From NCBI GenBank assembly GCA_014904985.1, contig MU129158.1:1-64000 (forward strand): a DNA stretch of 64,000 nucleotides. Direction: 5' to 3'. The notes beneath the pieces are model-generated. The model was not told the origin of the DNA, ran no database searches, and saw nothing but the letters and a program-made list of their open reading frames with translations. Positions 1-12,043 of this stretch are shown one piece after another; positions within the stretch are counted from its first letter, which is position 1; each line of letters begins with the position of its first letter. Position numbers and translations under genes: made by a program. The DNA comes from Hydnum rufescens UP504 (Eukaryota > Basidiomycota > Agaricomycetes > Cantharellales > Hydnaceae).

Positions 1-260
1 TAGGTCCTGCAACTATCCTTGGCTTTAGTGATTCGCGTAGAGGGCTACCAGTGGCTTTGTCTCAACAACCTTGAAGATGACTTAGCTCCAGATGGCTTAT
101 AGATAGACTGTTCTTTAGAGGCAAGCAGAAAAGTTGACAGTGGTTGACAGTGATGATTTCTAGAGAGGAGATGATTGTGTGGGGTTACAGGAAATCTACC
201 AGCTTTTACACCTTTCTGAAGGTGGCTGTGTTTAAGAAATATGACTCCTCCATGGGTGAG

Positions 261-425
261 TCATATGTGAGTCATAGATGAGAACAAAAGAAAAATAACA
301 AGATGATGTAATAATGCAGTCATACCTGAGTCATGCATAAGGAGAACAAAAGGAATCATGAGGGGTGATGTCATAGTGATGTCATTCATAAAGAGAACAA
401 AAGGAATCATGAGGGGGGGTGATGT
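261..425. repeat. Short minisatellite
   Basis: Degenerate direct repeats built on GAACAAAAGGAATCATGA followed by GGGGTGATGTCA, with at least two clear copies and two weaker ones. No coding capacity is evident. Nothing else recognisable is seen in positions 1-660, apart from a weak tRNA-like string that I rejected. Confidence 0.6.
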
Positions 426-665
426 CACCAATTTGCTGAGCATGTGGAATGCTTGGAGCATGTGGTCACTGACCATGTGGAGCATTCTGGAGGCAAAATG
501 AAAGGATATCTCTGGGTTTTGGAGATTAATTTGAGCATAGTCCAGTGGTTAAGGTGTTTTGTTGTTGGTTGATAATGGGGACAAGTGCATGGGATGGGAT
601 TCAATGCAAAAACAGCAGTTTGCATCCATAATAGATGCTCTTAATATCATTAGATGCGCATTTTT

Positions 666-1070
666 AACAGCTTTCTGGGCACAGTAGTTCCGAGCAGATC
701 CAGTGTAAACTGACAGAGAAATTCAGTTTTTACTGATGGGTGTTGATTCTGATAGTAATATCATTCTGTAGAGTTCAGTTTTGATCTGTTCTTTGCGCGC
801 TCAGTACCGTTGGATGCAGGTTTTTTATATCTTTATAGGCGCGGTTGTTCCGAAAGGATTGAATGCGAACTGACAGAGAAATTCGTTTTTTTACTGGAAA
901 TCCCGGATTTTGGTAGTAAAATTGGCCTGGAGAGTGCAGTTTTGGTCTGTTCGACTTGTGTTTGGTACCGTTCGAAAGGTGTAAATCGTAGCTTTCTAAG
1001 CGTTATATAGGCGCACTTCTCCGATCAAAACTGACGGAGTTATAGAACGAATTTGATTTCTGCGCATAGC
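666..1070 (+). repeat. Imperfect ~170 bp direct repeats
   Basis: About 2.5 copies of a unit that contains AACTGACAGAGAAATTC, then a run of T, then TTTTGGTCTGTTC and a CAGTACCGTT-like stretch, spaced about 170 bp apart. The unit is not protein coding in any consistent frame. It lies just upstream of the decayed hAT transposase and could be its subterminal repeat region or an older satellite; I cannot decide which. Confidence 0.5.
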
Positions 1071-1413
1071 CGTAATTAATTTCATAATTGGTCATGTGAT
1101 CGTCCAAAGGCTGGGAGTGGTGTGATTTCGCATTTTCTGATACTGGATGTTTTTATCTTCCACAGCGGTAACTTGCATCATAGCACCATCAAAGTGAGTT
1201 GATCGTTTCCATTGAGAACTGGGCAACTATAATTTATAATTCATCTAGTGGAACTTGATGCCTAAGATATCAGATCACATTGAATGGGGAATCTCAGTAT
1301 TCCATGCATTTGGTGTAGAAGATGCTTTATAGCTCTGCAGAAATTACTAACACCACCAGATGTTGGCTAAGGTTATAGGGATTGGGGAATGTCCTGAGTT
1401 TTGAGAGCTCCTC

Positions 1414-3538
1414 TTGTATGTGAATGAGAGTCTTGCTGACAAAGACATACCTCACCATACAACTATCCAAAACACCATTATCAAGATGTGGAGTGAAGAA
1501 TTTGCAAGACTGAAATACAAGATGGTGGTAGGAATTGGGCCAACTATTTGTATCACCACATGTCCTTGCTTATTATTGCTTAAGACCAGTTTAGGGAAAA
1601 TATCATTTACCACTGACATATAGATGGACAACTGACTTCACCCTTTCTTAGCTATCACTCCTCATTGGATTCAATGTTGAGAAGACTGTTCACTAGCCCT
1701 TCAAGCTGATCTAATAGCCTTCCACTATCTCCCAGGAAGCCATGATGGAAAATCTCTATGTGCAGCTGTGATGCAAATGCTGGAATGTGCTCATGTAATA
1801 AGCAAGGTGAACTTAGAGTGTGATTCACCCACTCCATTAGCTAATATCTAGTATTTCAAGATTGGTTGGTGAACACTTGATAATGCATCAAACAACAATA
1901 CTTTCATGGTCAAGCTTGAAAAGGTATTGAGTAGCATGGGTGTTGCATTCTCTTTGGAAAATAATAGAGTCCAGTGCATGGAACTCATTCAGTTTGTGCC
2001 AAACCATTCCTTACTACTGCATGTGACCAGATGCTTTGCTCATGTCATTAATATTGCCATTCAACATGTACTTGCACTCCTGAAGACAGCACCTGAGGGT
2101 GACATCATGCCCAGCTGCACATACTTGTCAATGCAATCCAAACATCCAGTGACCATCATGTGGCATTCCTGGATACTGTACAACAAGGAAATTCCTTGAA
2201 ATTATTCCAGCCACCAGTCCTGGAAGTAGAATTGCTTTGCAAGGTTGAGACAAGGTGGGACTCAGCACACAGTATGCTAAGAACAATACCTGCATGGCCA
2301 GTAAGTGCTCTTTTTCAAAATGACAGTCTAATACTGATTTGTTTCCAGGCCATGGAGGCCATGATGATACAGAGAAAATATTGTGAAATATGGAGCAAGA
2401 ACTTGACTGATGAGCAGTGGACCATGGTGCAGAAGATCCTTGATATCTTAGATGTACATCTGTGTCCCACAGCCATTCTGCAACCCATCTGTATCATGTA
2501 CCAATCATCTCACTGCCTTTGAATAGTATCTACACTCTTTCCAGCATCTAATGACTGGTGAGGCCACCCCTACCCTCAGTAGTGCCTTACCTGCCTTCCA
2601 ATGCCTTCAAGATTGCTGGGAGGAACATGCAAGAAAACACCCTGACATGGCAAAACACATATTAGGAGGAATGGAATGATTGGATAAGTACCATGAGAAG
2701 GTGGGAAGGATGCATGCTTATGTGATAGCCTTAGGTAAGGAAATCTTCTCAAACACTGAGCTTAAGTCCATCTACACCCTCTTAGTTCTCAATCCAACCA
2801 TCAAGCTATCATTCATATGAAAGCACTGGTCCCCAATAGAACAGGAAATGGCTGAGATATGGATCAAGGATGAGGTAAGCATTGTACCATTGCAATGTCA
2901 GTAGTGGCTCTTACCTGCAGTACAATCTAGCTTCAAAAGTATTGAGTGGATAGCCCTATGAATTTAGGCACAACACCACTTGCCAAGCTTTCTGACTCCA
3001 CCCATGTAAAGTTGGTCTTATTGATGTGGATGATGACCTTGACTGTGAAGAAATCAGTGTGGAGGATGAGTACTCTGTGTATATTGGTAGTTCGACATGT
3101 TGGATTCAAGCCACACAACCCATCCTTACATTCTGGCAGGTCTGCCCTTTTCATTCAACTTTTGGTTCTATCATCCAAATATATTTTGACCACTCATCCA
3201 TATAAGAACATGAGTATACCTACCCAATGTGGTTCTGAATGGCATTAGAGTACCTACCTATTCAAGCATCATCCATTCCATGTGAGTGGGTCTTTTCTTC
3301 AAGCTTGGAAACCATGACAAAAAGATGGAACCACCTGAAGCCCAATGTTTTGGAGGCTCTTCAAATGCTTAAATTTCAGCTTAAGAAGGACTGATTAAAT
3401 TTCATGAAAGATTGGGAGACTCCAATCACCAATATGACAGTCAAACTGGACAACAGTGATGCACTTTGTGAAGTCTTAGGTGCCCAGCCAACAGAGTTAG
3501 ACAGTATGCTGGACCATATTTTGGGGGAAGAAGATTAG
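1414..3538 (+). pseudogene. hAT-superfamily transposase, decayed
   Basis: Would encode a cut-and-paste DNA transposase. Pieces in different frames read through hAT landmarks in the right order: DIPHHTTIQNTII near 1,460; GKISFTTDI then, after a stop, RWTTDFTLS near 1,600-1,640; WTLDNASNN near 1,870, which holds a conserved catalytic Asp; RCFAHVINIA near 2,030; and the C-terminal dimerisation block LPIQASSIPCEWVFSS followed by LEALQMLKF near 3,260-3,380. Several in-frame stops and frameshifts lie between the pieces. One is TGA at 3,392-3,394, consistent with a C-to-T change of CGA, after which coding similarity continues to TAG at 3,536. The N-terminal zinc finger is not recognisable. The domain call is firm; the gene cannot be functional as read. 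Confidence 0.85.
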
Positions 3539-3574
3539 AGCTCTTAACTGACTTGATATGTACATAAAGAGTAT

Positions 3575-3687
3575 GCTGAGTCTTCTTCTTCAAGTCAACT
3601 CTGAGTCCAAGTCAAGTCTCATGGAAATCTTGCCAAGTTGCCCAAAGTCAAGTCCAAGTCCATTCAAGTCAAGTCATGGCAACACTA
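3575..3687 (+). mobile_element. Right end of the hAT element
   Basis: Downstream of the transposase stop lie many copies of TCAAGTC/CCAAGTC, typical of hAT subterminal binding repeats, ending at ...CAAGTCATGGCAACACTA. Read from the outside this gives TAGTGTTGCCATGACTTGAC, a TAG-starting hAT-like terminus. No matching left end is visible upstream of 1,414, so the 5' side is probably truncated or highly diverged. Confidence 0.6.
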
Positions 3688-3789
3688 GGTTAGCTGATAA
3701 TACTGTCCCAATCTTTGGTCACTTTCAGAATCAAGGAATCAATTTTTAATTATACTACAGTTAAATACAAAAAAGGTTCATATATATTA

Positions 3790-4025
3790 CCACACCTGCC
3801 TCAGTGGGTGTGCTGTATTATATCCATTGTCATGTCCTTGTTCACATTCTTGTCAGGCAAGTTCTCATGTAGGAAGGAGAATCTAGAACAACAAAAGATC
3901 CATTAGTAAAAAAAAAATAGAGGGAGCACCAAAAGAGCAGCTTCCACTGCTCTTTCAGCACCATTGTACAGATTAACTGACCAGATATTACCACACACCC
4001 GCCGAAGTGGGTGTGTGGTATCATG
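3790..4025 (-). repeat. Isolated hairpin module (same family as the large arrays)
   Basis: Contains the two signature palindromes of the module family. ACCACACACCCGC...GTGGGTGTGTGGT lies near 3,990-4,020, and GCACCAAAAGAGCAGC...GCTGCTCTTTCAGCACC near 3,926-3,962, with ATTAGTAAAAA next to it. A degraded second CACACC palindrome is at 3,792-3,816. The order matches the minus-strand orientation seen at 42.6-45.2 kb. It abuts the left arm of the fold-back repeat at 4.1 kb. Confidence 0.75.
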
Positions 4026-4109
4026 TTTTACCTCTTGTCGCATAGGTCGGGGTGCGGGCAGTGTTTGGCGGCTGTGCCCCAGTACTTTGCGCAGGGCCTC
4101 ATTTGTCTT

Positions 4110-4800
4110 CTCGTTGGCCAAGCGTTTGCTTTGATTAGGGGGATTGCACGTGGCCTCGGTACATTCCGAGTACGCGCTTAGCTTTTGACTTTTCCAACCA
4201 CCTCCGGTGAAGCGCCTATAGCAGGTCGCTTTATACTCACCAAATTCATCATTCATGCTGCATTCGATCTCACAGGAACTCATTTCTCCAGAGTAAGGGC
4301 GTGCCATTCCTAAGGGTCATGAGCACGCGAACCACCATCTTCGGCTGTTTGTTCAAAGATGGTACTGTTGCTGGGCGCCGATACGCGAGTCACGAAGGGC
4401 CCGGATAAGAACTGCGAAAAGGCAAGTGCTCAAGTCTGACGTACTACTTGGACAATAATTACTATTTCTCCCCTCTTTCCGTGGATTCGTTTATTCACAT
4501 TTACTATATCGCTGAAAGTATCCGATGTTGCAGGGCTAGCACGGCCGCTGATACGGAATTTACAACAGCACTTATCTCTAATATGGAACTGCGTGCAGGC
4601 GCAAGTCACGCATCGTAACGACCATGACAATGCTGAGGCAATATCTCTCCGGGTTCGTCACCTTCCCTAATATAGCTGCTCACCTGTTTCTTGTCCGGCG
4701 CTCAGGACATGCCGACCAGTTGTTCACCGCCATTGTTTTTTTTTCTGACATCAGGGCGCCATTGGGGCCGCTCCAGTCCTCGGCGGGGTTGAATCGACAG
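4110..4800 (-). repeat. Left arm of a ~0.69 kb fold-back repeat
   Basis: This segment matches the reverse complement of 5,790-6,475 along its length. Shared anchors in mirrored order are the string encoding ECTEATCNPP (4,150 versus 6,430), ATGAGTTCCTG preceded by CTCTGGAGA (4,290 versus 6,275), and stretches encoding RSGHAD and DIRAPL (about 4,705-4,765 versus 5,800-5,860). A minus-strand ORF at 3,903-4,307 (134 aa, MARPYSGEMSSCEIEC...) overlaps this arm and the neighbouring hairpin module. I do not recognise the protein. The arms differ by many substitutions and small indels, so the duplication is not recent. Confidence 0.65.
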
Positions 4801-5789
4801 GCGCACATCTGTTCAGTATAGCACCTCGCACGAGCAGAGATAAAATGTCACATGTCACAATGGGATCTCTTGCTACCATAGCCGTATTCGAAAGTTTATA
4901 GCAGAGATACCTCGAGGTGAGTGCCTTAATCTCCTATCTACGCACCCTGCGCATAGAGCACCTTGCGTATATCCGTAGTCTTGGCTTTCTAGGTGGAAAG
5001 CGCGATAAATGTCGTGATTGCGGTCATTTTCGCCGGTGTCTTCAACGATCTTGGCTTCTGGCCCGAACGTAGGCGTGTGTGCTATCACTGCGGAGGGTAC
5101 GACAATGCTGCGAAGTTATGTGACGCCCAACGAGCGGGGTGCCGAGGAGAAGCGGTACAGGTTTTGGCTGAGGACGACGGCCTAGACCATGGAAAGTGCG
5201 TGCAAGTTCATCTGGTAAGGTTGAGTGATGTAGCCTCCTGACGTTCTCGACTGCAACACAATTGCACAAAGTATCTCACCGGTCACGCGCTAGGATGTGT
5301 CTCGCGAGTTCACAACGCGCTGCCGTATCGTGTGCCAAACATCTCCCTCCAATTTCAACACCTAGGTCACTATGACGGTTCATCCCGTGGCTGAACAATG
5401 CGGGGATCATGCTCTCCCTTCACAGGTTCTACCATTTTTTTCGGGCCCAGTTACACTGTCATAATGTCTGAATGATCTGTAAAGCCGACATGATAATGAC
5501 TTTTTAATCTCCGAGAACTTCATAGGCTGATTCTTAGGGGGATTTATCGCGCTTTCCCGTTAGATCAGCACGATTAGGTATATACGTAAGATATTCTACG
5601 CGCAGGACGCGTAGATGTGAGACTGAGGAACTGACGTGGAGGTCTCCCTGCTATCGAGTATCGACTTTCAAAGACGGCCATGGCAGCAAGGCTTCCAGAT
5701 CCCATTGTGCCACATAACAATTTATCTCTGCTCCCGTGAGGTGAAGAGATGTGCGCGTGTCGATTCGACTCCGCAAAGACTAGAGCTGC
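4801..5789. other. Spacer between fold-back arms
   Basis: About 1 kb of roughly 50% GC sequence with no recognisable gene. It contains only short overlapping ORFs (for example 4,993-5,241 plus and 5,042-5,269 minus, which lie opposite each other), none with a recognisable domain. Together with the two arms it has the layout of a fold-back or large-TIR element of about 2.4 kb. Confidence 0.4.
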
Positions 5790-6475
5790 ACCAATGGCGC
5801 CCTGATGTCTGGAAAAAAGGCAACGGCACTAAACAACCGGTCAGCATGTCCTGAGCGCCACACAAGAAACAAGTGTATAGTCATATTAAGGAAGGTGACG
5901 AACCGGAAGGGATATTGCCTCAGTATCGTCGTGCCCATTACGACGCGCGACTTGGGCCAGCATGCAGTTCCACATATTGGAGGAAATGAGTGTGGTTGTG
6001 AATTCCGTGTCGGCAGCTGTGCCAGCCGCACAACATGGAATATTTTCCGTGACAGAAGAGATCTCAATAACCGAATTTACGGAAGGAGAGGCGAGATAGT
6101 CAAAGTTCAACCTGGTAGTACGCCAAACTTGGGCACTTGCCTTTTCGTAGTTCTCATCTGCAACGATGGCCCTTCTGTAGCTAGCATACCAGCGACAAGC
6201 ACAATGCCATCTTTGAACAAGCAGCCGACGAAGGTGGTTAGTCTTTACGAATGGCACGCTCTTGCTCTGGAGAGATGAGTTCCTGCAAAATCGAAGACAA
6301 CGCGAATAATAGATTTAGTGCCAGTATTATGAACTAACTTGCTCCATAGTTCACTGGACGTGGTTGGAAAAGTGAAAGCCCGCTTTGTTGTCATCCTTAT
6401 AAAGCTTAACGACGCGTACTTGGAATGTACCGAGGCCACATGCAATCCCCCCAAATCTCGACTGGCACAGGATTA
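5790..6475 (+). repeat. Right arm of the fold-back repeat
   Basis: Mirror copy of the arm at 4,110-4,800. On the minus strand it holds a 123-aa ORF (6,257-5,886) ending HDDTEAISLPVRHLP. The corresponding part of the left arm is broken by stops, so this copy is the better preserved of the two. The function is unknown; no family is recognised. Confidence 0.6.
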
Positions 6476-7881
6476 CCATTATTCACAGAGCAAGTATTGG
6501 GGGAGGTACAAAGTTGGGTATGTGTGGGTGTAGAATAATACAAGGGTAACTAGCAGAAACAAATCAAAATCATCCGTCTTCCGCACGATGGTTCAGAGTG
6601 TCAACAGCCTGCATGGATTATTCCCATTTGGTTAGTGAACGCAGACGTCCCAGACAAGGAACACACACCTAGGGTCTTTGGACGGATAGAAATGCAGCAG
6701 CTTCTCGGGCAATAGCCTCCACGATGGCAAACCCCATCGTTTTCGCCGTTGTGGCTGGCTCCCTTCCGAAGGTACCTCAGATCGAGAAGGATCGTCAGGG
6801 GCGTCTATCAGTGCCGGGGTGGGCATCGGAACAGACGCGAGGACGTCGGGTGATAAAGTCGGAGTACGCGTCGGCCAACGTGTTTGTGGCCGTGTTGTAT
6901 ATTCCGGCTGTGAGAATATAGGACGGCTGGCGGACAGAGACACGTCTGACGCTATATGGATGTGCATTAGCTTCTGCTGGAGGATGGCTGTCCGCAACAG
7001 TGAACTGGCACACCTCGTCGGTGTTTAGAAGCAGTGGAGCGCCGTTGTCCTTTGATTGTCATTGTTGTCTTTGCAGAGGTGATGCGGGCGAGAGGAACAG
7101 AGAGTGCGAGTACAGCCATGAAGAAAGAGAGAAATGATTGTTCAGTGCGTGTGGTACCATCTCAAGCTGAAAAGAAATCGTGCGAGAGGAGAAGGGAACG
7201 CGAATGGTTAGACTAAAAGATTTCATAGGTGGTGAATTCGGATTGAGTGATGAGCGTGGCAAGATCGTCTCTTTGGTGCCGACCGAACAGAGGATGCTGA
7301 GGACACCGTAGCTGCACGGCCACATTATTGGCAAAACATCCCGTGGTGCTGACATTACGGGGCAATGAAAGGGTCGTCGCAGCGCATATACAGATTCAGA
7401 TACGTTCAGTGTTGAAGCACGGGGACATGAGCATTGGAGGAATATGCCGGTGCGGTGCCGAGATTCGCGTATCGACGGATTCGAACCATCTGGGCCCGGA
7501 GATTTGCGCATCAGACGCATCCGCATCCACATCGCTGCGGCAGCGATGCGGCCTGATGCGCGCATCACCGGAAACACTGGAAGTCGTTTTGGTGGCCAGC
7601 CAGCACTCCCTCAGCTATGTATAATGTTCCACTAAGCTTCTTTGGCATGCCAAGACCCTTGGTGATACCAATTTAAAGCTTTGGAAATGCCATTTGGGCT
7701 CAGACGACTCCACACCTTACTCCATCTCTTACTCAAAATACCACTCTAAACATTGGACAACACAAATGAAATTTGATGTCCTTGTGTCACCCGAGAGCCC
7801 CTTAAGCTTGCCTTGCTCCCCAGGAGTTCGAGTGTTATATGCATGAACTTCCGTAGGCACTAGTGTGCCGGATTTCTGGAT
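6476..7881. other. Unrecognised sequence with a GATGCG-rich block
   Basis: No supportable gene. The longest ORF (7,059-7,577 minus, 172 aa) has no recognisable domain. At about 7,500-7,565 the sequence is packed with GCATC/GATGC words (GCATCAGACGCATCCGCATC and similar), a low-complexity pattern that returns on the other strand at 8,870-9,020. Confidence 0.4.
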
Positions 7882-8553
7882 TTGCTTAAGTCACGCCCGA
7901 ACATCAGTTCTATCATCACTGAGGTTTTGCTAGTTCCCTCAGCCCCCCAGGGTATGGCTTCACATCTGCCTGATGGTTCTCGACCGTCTGAGGAGTATCT
8001 GCCGCTGCGTGACGGTGTGCGTTCTCTAGCTGCACCTGAATACCCGAGTAATCACTCCTTCCATGAGCCCATGCATAGTCCGACCGTGATGCCAGGGATG
8101 GTTGATTCACGCATGAGGGACTTGTTTCGCCCAGCCCACTATGCTGCCTTGCATCCACGCTCATTTCCACAGCCTATTCCTATATATCCAACCCAATCCT
8201 ATTATACGCAACAACCTGATGGTAGTTCCCACCTCTCCCATCAGCCTGCTGTCCCCCATACCCGTTCATTGACTTATTTATTCTCGACTCCCCATATACC
8301 GTTCGTTGCCTTATTTATTCTCGACCCCCCATATACCGTTCGTTGCCTTATTTATTCTCAATCCCTTTGTCGGCTTATCTATTCTCAATTGCCCATCCCA
8401 TTCACTGACTCACCTATTCTCGAGTCCCCATTCCATTTCTTGAATTATCTATTGATACTTCTATCCTATATATGCAAAGTAGCTGTCGCCACTTCCCACC
8501 TGTATACTGGTGAGAGAGCTTTGAGATGCAAGTACCTCGCTAGGCAGTCCTAG
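7882..8553 (+). CDS. Hypothetical Ser/Pro-rich ORF
   Basis: A 223-aa open frame rich in Pro, Ser, His and Tyr in its first 130 residues (PLRDGVRSLAAPEYPS, PQPIPIYPTQSYYTQQ). The remainder is produced by a nucleotide tandem repeat and is probably not real protein. Only the first part, up to about 8,250, looks coding-like. No domain is recognised. It could be an exon of a longer gene whose other exons I cannot place. Confidence 0.3.
   Translation: MLKSRPNISSIITEVLLVPSAPQGMASHLPDGSRPSEEYLPLRDGVRSLAAPEYPSNHSFHEPMHSPTVMPGMVDSRMRDLFRPAHYAALHPRSFPQPIPIYPTQSYYTQQPDGSSHLSHQPAVPHTRSLTYLFSTPHIPFVALFILDPPYTVRCLIYSQSLCRLIYSQLPIPFTDSPILESPFHFLNYLLILLSYICKVAVATSHLYTGERALRCKYLARQS
8253..8455 (+). repeat. 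~42 bp tandem repeat
   Basis: Four to five degenerate copies of a unit that reads CCCATATACCGTTCGTTGCC followed by TTATTTATTCTCGAC. Copies 2 and 3 are nearly identical and later copies drift. The repeat creates the 3' part of the hypothetical ORF above. Confidence 0.75.
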
Positions 8554-8869
8554 TGTGATTCCAAGACTCTCGCGGAGAGAGCTCTTTTTGGGAGCATGGT
8601 GTTGAATGGTTCTGCGAGCCATCCGAGAGGGTGGAATAGAGACTATTGGGTAGAAGTTGCTGGGTCAATCAGCACTAGGAAATGACACGGGCATTCTATA
8701 TATTGAACTCACTGCCAGGTTGCTTCGTGTTTCCAAATTAAGTAACTGACAACAAGGCATAGAGACCACATTGTGGATGACCCCGCGCATCGGGGCAGAC
8801 TATAGAGACCATGAGAATAGGATAAGAAAGCAATGGATCGCGTGTCTGACCCACAGCGTCGTCAACACC

Positions 8870-9020
8870 AGTGATGCGTGTGCTTGATGCGTGTCGATGC
8901 GTGTGGTTGCCGATGCGTATTTCTCTGCTGCCGCTGCCTCGCTGCTGATGCTGATGCTGATGCGTGAACTCAATGGGTATTTTGATGCCGATGCGCGCGG
9001 ATCGGATGCGCATTTCTACT
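8870..9020 (+). repeat. GATGCG low-complexity block
   Basis: Dense GATGCGTG, GATGCTGATGCTGATGCG and GATGCGCGCGGATCGGATGCG words. It is the reverse-strand counterpart of the block at 7,500-7,565. It ends about 70 bp upstream of the conserved 5' region of NLR1. Confidence 0.6.
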
Positions 9021-9183
9021 GTCCCGAACCATCTCGCCCCGAATCCCCCCTGTCCGTGCAGAAGATTACAGTGCACGGGTGATATCTCCCAATTGAACGA
9101 TACCGCCCTTGTATATTCGCTCTGAGTGAATCCTTCCAACTGATACGGATCTTGCCAAGGCTGGGGCGCACTTGTTGATTACA

Positions 9184-11388
9184 ATGCAACACTCTGTCTC
9201 TATCAGTGAGCTGACTTCCAATCTTTCCGCCCTGTCCGTCTCTTCACTCGTACTTCTCATCAGTCACTGGTCCTGGGGGTCATGGCGTAGACGGCGGTAC
9301 TGGTGGTCGTGCAGGGGATGTCCATCTCCATGACGGTAACAGTCAACAGTCAACCCCTCCCCCGGATATTGGGAATCCTTACCTATAATTAATGTTCTTC
9401 CAGATGCGACTACTCTTTTGATGTCTCTTCCTCGCGCTCTGTATGCGGCCCACGATTCCGTCCGCGAGAATGCTCCATCCTCATGTCTCGACGGCACCCG
9501 TGTTGCTGTACTGGAAGAAATTCTGACATGGTTGGAGAGCGCAAACGGCGAAAGGCCCCCTGTGTACTGGCTCAACGGACTTGCTGGCATCGGGAAATCG
9601 ACCATCGCGAAAACCGTCGCAGAACAAGCGCAGGAGATAGGCATGCTAGGCGCCACGTTTTTCTTTTCTCGGAGTGACAAACCGTTACGAAATCCGGGCC
9701 TCGTACTACCGACCCTCGCTTTCCAACTCGCCCATTCGGACAGCACGCTCATGGAGGCCATCGTAGCTACCCTAAAGCGAGATCCGGGAGTCGGGCAAAG
9801 GGGACTGTTGTCTCAGCTTCAGGGATTAATCCTGATCCCCCTACTCACTATCAATACACATCGGAAGCCAATACTTCTCATCCTTGATGCCCTCGACGAG
9901 TGCGATGAAAACGGTGCAACTGAAATTTTGCATCTTATATTTGCACACCTCACCCGAATACCCTTCCTACGCGTCTTAATCACAAGCCGTCCACAACCTC
10001 ACCTATCCTCCATATTCAACAAAGTCCCGAACCTGGGAAAGACGGTTCTTCACGATATCGAGGCATCGGTCGTTGAGCAAGACATCCGCCTTTACATCTC
10101 CACCGAATTGGCCAAAATTCCAAGGAAACTTGATCTTTCGATGCCTACTGATTGGACGACGGGGGCGGAGAAGAACTTCCTGGTAAAGAAGTCCGGGAAG
10201 TTATTCATTTACGCCGCAACGGCGATCCGCTTCATCGGGGACGATCGTGTGCAAGATCCTCAGACACATCTAAGTCTTATACTTAATACTGACTCCCTCC
10301 GAGAAGCCGGAGCGACACCGTATTCGCACCTGGACAAGCTCTACATGGAGGTGCTTCGTAACTCGCTTTCTTCATCGAATCATCGCGAAATTGTGAGACG
10401 CTTTCAAATTGTCGTGGGGAGCATCGTGCTGTTGCGCGAACCTCTCCCGCTGCATTCGCTGGCTAACTTCGTTCAGTACGAAACGCGCATCGTTGAGACT
10501 AGTTTACGTCATCTTCACTCAGTCATAGTCCCCCCCTCTGATATTCACGAGGCCCCTCGTATCTACCACCCTTCATTTCTCGAGTTTATTACCGATCCTT
10601 CGCGATGTCCCATGTCAGAGTTCGTGATTGTTGCAGTGCCAGAGCAGGAACTGCGACACGGTATCCGATGCTTTCAACTCATGGCGACATATCTGAAGCG
10701 GAACGTCGCTGAGATCTCGGATCCATCACTGCTGAACCGGGAAGTGGATGGATTTGAGGAGAAAGTGAAAGCGGCGTTATCACCGGAGGTTCAGTATGCA
10801 TGCCGGTACTGGGCATCCCATCTATCGCGCGTGGAGTTCGGGGAGAGGGGGATGATGGAGGCACTGGAAGCGTTCTCGATGCGGTCAATTTTATGGTGGT
10901 TCGAAGCAATGAGTCTCCTTGGGAGTATCTCGAGTGCTGTAAGCTTGATTGAGGAGGCGCACCACTGGGCGGTATGTGTATTCCTTATTGATCCTTGGTG
11001 CAGTGGCTGATTGTGGAATGATTGTAATGATAGGAAATATCAAATAGCAAGGGAATTGTTGTAAGAATCCTGTCTGATTCTCGTCGATTCATTCTTGCGC
11101 ATGAGGAGGTGATAAGAGCAAGTGCACTGCAGGTGTATCATTCTGCATTACCTTTCACACCCCACAACACTGTGCTGTACAAGACATATTGTGGAGATGA
11201 AAAGGATTCTATTCAGGTTCTCCAAGGCCTGGAGCTGGAGTCTGAGTGGCCACAGGCAGCACTTGATTACTTTACATGGCCATTCTAGTTGGGTTGTGTC
11301 CATTGCATTTTCACCAGATGGATTGTGCCTGGCATCAGGCTCTGTTGATCATAGTGTCCAACTATGGGATCCCATATCCAGCACATCC
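9184..11388 (+). pseudogene. NLR1: NACHT-WD40 STAND receptor, truncated
   Basis: Intracellular STAND-type receptor. The model is supported by comparison with its paralogue at 32.5 kb: exon 1 at 9,184-9,205 (MQHSVSI), exon 2 at 9,264-9,335 (Gly-rich, GGTGGRAGD), exon 3 at 9,404-10,971, intron 10,972-11,033 (GTATGT...TAG), exon 4 from 11,034. Exon 3 carries the NACHT domain, with Walker A GLAGIGKST, Walker B LLILDALDE and LITSRPQPH, followed by a helical region ending EEAHHWA. Exon 4 begins EISNSKGIVVRILSDS and enters WD40 repeats, but a frameshift near 11,250 throws the reading into a stop. The first WD40 unit ([15 protein letters not shown]) is then cut at 11,389 by element D. A plain 530-aa ORF from 9,418 reads the NACHT part without the introns. 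The C-terminal sensor is missing, so it is probably non-functional. Confidence 0.85.
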
Positions 11389-11642
11389 CAGCCTGGTCAG
11401 CTGATTATTGGTATTTAACTAGATACTTCATAGGTTGCATTTATATGATCTAACTAGATATCAGACACTGGGGCCCCAGCAGGATTATTAATTTATTTAT
11501 GATTATTATTATTTACACTCACAGGCTTGCCCAGTAGGGCTCACCCATGCACCCAAGAAGAGCAGCCACAGGCTGCTCTTCTTGTGCAATTAGCATCATG
11601 GGAGGGGGGGGGAACATACATCTTAGTACCACACTGGGGTGG

Positions 11643-12010
11643 TGTCAGGGCCACGCTGCGATGAGAGCACCAAACAAATATAAACACAGATAACTCCGAC
11701 TAAGTCCAGTGTAAGTCTGGCTAAGTCCGGGAGAATCCGGGCAAGAATGAGATAACAAGGATGGGATGGAGAGGCAGTCCAGCAGCCCGGAAGGGACTAG
11801 GTGGAAACGAGCACAGCAGTCCTTAAGCTCATGGAGTCAACTGGAAAGTACTCGGACTGTAGTCCGGAGTAGAAGCAGAAATCCTGGGATTAACATTAAG
11901 GGAATAGGTACAGTGAGGCTAACCTGTAGTCTGGAGTAGAAGCGGAAATCCTGAGAGACCAAAGCTGAGTCTCTGGATGTCACCCCGGACTACTTATACA
12001 TAGTTCCTAT
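11643..12010 (+). repeat. TGTCAGGGCCAC repeat, copy 1 (LTR-like)
   Basis: Starts TGTCAGGGCCAC and is about 75-80% similar by eye to 13,320-13,620, sharing GAGCACCAAACAA, CTAAGTCC, GAGCACAGCAGTCCTTAAG and GGAATAGGTACAGTG. It begins within a CACACC palindrome remnant (ACCACACTGGGG). The TG start suggests a solo LTR, but I cannot fix the 3' end or a target duplication. Confidence 0.5.
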
Positions 12011-12043
12011 ACTACAGGGGATTGATTGCTTAATGAGAGGTGG

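Noticed and set aside
525..615. tRNA-like string (CCAGTGGTTAAGGTG ... GGGATTCAATGC)
   Set aside because: The B box is poor and no cloverleaf pairing can be drawn. At most it is a very old SINE remnant.
5042..5269. Short zinc-finger-like reading (CYHCGGY near 5,090 plus strand)
   Set aside because: A single CxxC-like pair in an 82-aa ORF with no further motif is not enough to call a domain.
7916..8170. Minus-strand 84-aa ORF opposite the Ser/Pro-rich ORF
   Set aside because: No coding features of its own; it is a shadow of the plus-strand frame.
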